64,000 nt of DNA from an uncultured Sphaerochaeta sp. (GTDB taxonomy: Bacteria > Spirochaetota > Spirochaetia > Sphaerochaetales > Sphaerochaetaceae), in the NCBI RefSeq assembly GCF_963676285.1, contig NZ_OY781063.1:2418001-2482000 (forward strand), read 5' to 3'. The translations under genes and the position numbers were made by a program. This document shows positions 61,394 through 64,000 of this stretch, piece by piece (position 1 is the first letter of the stretch; every line of letters starts with the position of its first letter). The notes below the pieces were generated by a model. The model ran no database searches, was not told where the DNA came from, and saw only the letters and a list, made by a program, of their open reading frames with translations.

Positions 61394-62554
61394 ATGACTA
61401 CGTTTACAGAACAGATTAACTTTGAGATTCCCCCAGTGCTTCGTGGCTTGACCTTTGATGGTCAGAAGGGTTTATTTATCCACCGTGTCACTGGTAAGAA
61501 GGTGGACCTTTCCCTGCCATCTCCAAAAGAGTTTGCCAGCATTGAAGAGGCTTCCGTGGCTTGGAAGAAGTTGCTCGATGCCTACACTTCAGAGAGAAAG
61601 GTATTTCCTTCTGTAATAGAAATTGCAGGAATGGACCTGCAGTACGGGCTCGGGACCAACTATGATGAGGCCTTCAGGGCTGAAGGGGTAAGCTTGCTCC
61701 CAACACTTCCTCCGACATTCAGTCGTGCAGATGTCGTTCGAGACAAGGTTGCCTTGGTCACCGGTGGTGCGCAGGGATTTGGGGAGGGCATGGTTCGCTC
61801 ACTTGTTGAGCATGGAGCCTTTGTCTATATAGCTGACATGAATGCAGATGGGGCAAAAAAGCTCAGTGATGAGCTGAACTGGGAAGCCTGCATCACTGTT
61901 TCCAAACCGCTCACAGTCAATGTTACTGATGAGAAGAGTGTAGAGGCTATGATGAATCAGGTAGCTGAGGAGACTGGTGGATTGGATCTGTTTGTTTCCA
62001 ATGCAGGTGTGCTTCGTGCCGGTTCTGTGAAGGTCATGGAGTTGAAGGATTTCCAGTTTGTCACCAACGTTGACTATACCGGATTCTTTATCTGCACAAA
62101 GTTTGCCTCCAGACTGATGGCCCTGCAGAATATTCCCAGTGCCTCGTATTTCACTGATATTATTGCCATTTCCAGTAAGTCCGGATTGGAAGGTTCCAAT
62201 AAGAATGGCGCCTATGCAGGTGCAAAATTCGGGACCATCGGACTTACACAGAGTTTTGCTCTGGAGCTGGTTGAGGATAACATAAAGGTCAACGCAATCT
62301 GTCCGGGCAACTTCCTTGACGGTCCGCTTTGGTCGGACCCGAAGAGAGGGTTGTTTGTGCAGTACCTGGAAGCTGGAAAGGTTCCAGGGGCGAAAAGTGT
62401 TGCCGATGTAAGACGGTTCTATGAATCGAAGGTGCCGATGAATCGTGGATGTCGCACAGAGGACGTCATGAAGGCACTTCTCTACATAGTCGAACAGACC
62501 TACGAGACAGGTCAGGCGGTTCCCGTAACCGGTGGCCAGGTCATGCTTAATTAG
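61394..62554 (+). CDS. Short-chain dehydrogenase/reductase with a 115-residue N-terminal extension
   Basis: A 386-residue protein. Residues about 116-386 form a short-chain dehydrogenase: VALVTGGAQGFGEGMVRSL (NAD-binding G-x-x-x-G-x-G), SNAGVLRAGS, ISSKSG, the catalytic Y-x-x-x-K in YAGAKFG (A and F between) and ETGQAVPVTGGQVML at the end. The first 115 residues (FEIPPVLRGLTFDGQKGLFI and SFPLPSPKEFASIEEA-like text near 50) are not part of the fold and I do not recognise them. It resembles polyol or sorbitol 6-phosphate dehydrogenases in the core. AAGGAG lies before the ATG. Confidence 0.8.
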   Translation: MTTFTEQINFEIPPVLRGLTFDGQKGLFIHRVTGKKVDLSLPSPKEFASIEEASVAWKKLLDAYTSERKVFPSVIEIAGMDLQYGLGTNYDEAFRAEGVSLLPTLPPTFSRADVVRDKVALVTGGAQGFGEGMVRSLVEHGAFVYIADMNADGAKKLSDELNWEACITVSKPLTVNVTDEKSVEAMMNQVAEETGGLDLFVSNAGVLRAGSVKVMELKDFQFVTNVDYTGFFICTKFASRLMALQNIPSASYFTDIIAISSKSGLEGSNKNGAYAGAKFGTIGLTQSFALELVEDNIKVNAICPGNFLDGPLWSDPKRGLFVQYLEAGKVPGAKSVADVRRFYESKVPMNRGCRTEDVMKALLYIVEQTYETGQAVPVTGGQVMLN

Positions 62555-62564
62555 GAGAATAGAA

Positions 62565-63839
62565 ATGAAAACACGTGCTATCCGTCTGTATGGAGTGAAT
62601 GATCTTCGCCTCGAAGAGTTTGAACTTCCCCAGATTGCTGAGGACGAAATCCTCGCAAAAGTGATAACCAATAGTATCTGCATGAGCGACCACAAGGCCG
62701 CTGAGCAGGGTGCAAGCCATAAGAGAGTTCCCAATGACGTCGACAAGAACCCAATCATGCTGGGGCATGAGTTCTGTGGAGAAATCGTTGAGGTAGGAAA
62801 GAAATGGCAGGACAAGTTCAAGGTTGGTTCACGTTTCTCTATCCAGCCAGCTTTGAATTACCAGGGTACGCTTGATGCCCCTGGATATTCATTCCAGTAC
62901 ATAGGAGGGGACGCAACCTATGTGGTGATTCCTCACCAGGTAATGGAACTGGATTGCTTGCTTCCTTACGATGGGGATGCCTTCTTCCTCGGAAGTCTTG
63001 CTGAACCAGTCTCCTGTGTCGTTGGTACCTTCCACGCAATGTACCACACAACTAATGGTTCGTATGAGCACAAGATGGGAATCGTCGAGGGTGGCAATAT
63101 GGCCATTCTTGCCGGTGTCGGCCCTATGGGTCTCTCCGCAATAGACTATGCAGTACACAACCCTGATCGCAAGCCCGGTCGCTTGGTCGTTACCGACATA
63201 GATGATGCTCGCCTCAAACGAGCTCAGGACCTGTACAGCGTTGAGGATGCCAAGCAGAACGGGGTTGAGTTGATCTACGTCAATACCAAGAACTACAGTG
63301 ACCCGAATGCAACCTTGATGGAGTACACGGATGGAAAGGGCTACGATGATGTGCTGGTTATGGCTCCTGTAAGAATGCTGGTAGAGCAGGCCGATGCAAT
63401 CCTCGCAAAGGATGGTTGTCTGAACTTCTTCGCAGGTCCAAATAAAACAGATTTCACTGCAAGCATGAACTTCTACAACGTACACTACGCTTCCACTCAC
63501 ATTGTGGGTACCAGTGGTGGTAATACCGATGATATGAGGGAGTCGTTGCACCTGATGGAAAAGGGGTTGATCAATCCTGCAGCAATGGTAACCCATATCG
63601 GAGGGCTCTCAGCAGTTCCCGAGGCAGTGATAAACCTGCCAAATATCCCTGGTGGAAAGAAGATGATGTATACTCATCTTGACTTCCCCCTCACAGCACT
63701 GACCGACCTTGCTGAACTGGGTAAGACCAATGAGGTATTTGCTGAGCTTGCAAAGCTTGTTGATAAGCACAATGGATTGTGGTCAGCTGAAGCAGAAGCC
63801 TACCTCTTGGAAAACTGCAAGAAACGAATCAAGGAGTAA
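62565..63839 (+). CDS. Zinc-binding alcohol dehydrogenase, L-sorbose-1-phosphate reductase-like
   Basis: A 424-residue medium-chain dehydrogenase of the SorE kind. CMSDHKAAEQG is the catalytic zinc loop, GHEFCGEIVEVG follows, and AGVGPMGLSAIDYAV is the NAD-binding glycine motif. The family reduces L-sorbose 1-phosphate to glucitol 6-phosphate or acts on similar sugar phosphates. A structural zinc loop with four cysteines is not evident. TTAGGAG before the ATG at 62565 decides the start; an earlier ATG at 62532 lies inside the SDR gene. It is followed within 5 bases by the kinase gene. Confidence 0.8.
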   Translation: MKTRAIRLYGVNDLRLEEFELPQIAEDEILAKVITNSICMSDHKAAEQGASHKRVPNDVDKNPIMLGHEFCGEIVEVGKKWQDKFKVGSRFSIQPALNYQGTLDAPGYSFQYIGGDATYVVIPHQVMELDCLLPYDGDAFFLGSLAEPVSCVVGTFHAMYHTTNGSYEHKMGIVEGGNMAILAGVGPMGLSAIDYAVHNPDRKPGRLVVTDIDDARLKRAQDLYSVEDAKQNGVELIYVNTKNYSDPNATLMEYTDGKGYDDVLVMAPVRMLVEQADAILAKDGCLNFFAGPNKTDFTASMNFYNVHYASTHIVGTSGGNTDDMRESLHLMEKGLINPAAMVTHIGGLSAVPEAVINLPNIPGGKKMMYTHLDFPLTALTDLAELGKTNEVFAELAKLVDKHNGLWSAEAEAYLLENCKKRIKE

Positions 63840-63841
63840 TT

Positions 63842-64000
63842 ATGAAGAAGCATATCGCCATCGACTTAGGTGCTTCCAACGGCCGAGTTCTCGTCGGGGA
63901 CCTCGGTGAGTTTGAAGTCGTACATCGGTTTGTCACCCAAAACGACCAGATACTGGGGGAGTTCTATTGGAACATCCAAAGCCTGTTTGCCGAGATTAAG
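63842..64000 (+). CDS. rhaB: FGGY-family sugar kinase, rhamnulokinase-like (3' end beyond window)
   Basis: Only the first 53 residues are inside the window. KKHIAIDLGASNGRVLVGD is the first phosphate-binding motif and FEVVHRF ... GEFYWNIQSLF matches RhaB, which phosphorylates L-rhamnulose at C1. AAGGAG precedes the ATG. Of the FGGY subfamilies this start fits rhamnulokinase best, and it would supply the kinase missing between rhaA (45515) and the aldolase (46762). It could also act on L-fuculose or on a substrate of this operon. Confidence 0.75.
   Translation, partial: MKKHIAIDLGASNGRVLVGDLGEFEVVHRFVTQNDQILGEFYWNIQSLFAEIK

Noticed and set aside
61799..62821. A 340-codon open frame on the minus strand across the SDR and zinc dehydrogenase genes
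   Set aside because: It crosses two genes with clear domains in the plus strand and has no family features; antisense frames of this length are common in these codon-biased genes.

Overview
The window looks like chromosomal DNA of a free-living, fermentative spirochaete, most likely of the Sphaerochaeta type. This is inference: the elongation factor G is of the spirochaete/mitochondrial class, solute-binding proteins and lipoproteins have spirochaete-like N-termini, and the gene content is dominated by sugar uptake and fermentation. No tRNA, rRNA, CRISPR array, insertion sequence or prophage was recognised. Genes are tightly packed on both strands. No gene-free stretch exceeds about 270 bases; the two longest (6576-6836 and 48801-49066) hold promoters.

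Layout. 1-6.6 kb: end of a VanZ-like gene, a two-subunit class I fumarase, an FKBP lipoprotein, a YjjG-type phosphatase, an HdeD-like membrane protein, a long coiled-coil lipoprotein ending in what looks like a dead exonuclease/phosphatase-fold domain, and a HIT protein. 6.8-9.8 kb: elongation factor G and a RecA-like ATPase. 9.9-22.6 kb: two divergent transcription units around a ROK repressor. The left one encodes a split transketolase, an RpiB-like isomerase, an iron alcohol dehydrogenase, a TauE/SafE exporter and a DUF4867 protein. The right one encodes a fucose-isomerase-like protein, a sugar ABC importer without its ATPase, and a GH31 enzyme carrying every sulfoquinovosidase-specific residue I could check. 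Together they read as a sulfoquinovose (plant sulfolipid sugar) pathway of the sulfo-transketolase type. Each unit starts at a copy of the same inverted repeat.

22.6-33.9 kb: an anchored nuclease, nitroreductase, LrgAB, YitT, a uronate operon (uxuA, GntR regulator, uxuB), an unusual NagB-like protein, a UPF0158-GNAT fusion, enolase and a CAAX protease. 33.9-42.1 kb: an AddB/AddA-type recombination nuclease with a trailing yiaK-like gene, and a membrane protein. 42.2-54.0 kb: L-fucose isomerase and mutarotase, then an L-rhamnose regulon (AraC regulator, rhaA, a stand-alone class II aldolase, a BASS-family transporter, rhaSTPQ importer, rhaM). A 34-base element occurs before both rhamnose units at the same distance from a -10-like hexamer.

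54.1-64.0 kb: a DeoR-regulated operon with a complete 2-oxoacid (or acetoin-type) dehydrogenase complex: E2 with two tandem subunit-binding domains, E3, and a fused E1 alpha-beta. It continues with a PHP hydrolase, a short-chain dehydrogenase with an unusual N-terminal extension, a SorE-like zinc dehydrogenase and the start of a rhamnulokinase-family kinase, which is cut by the window edge. I do not recognise this gene combination as a described pathway; it is the best candidate here for an uncharacterised system.
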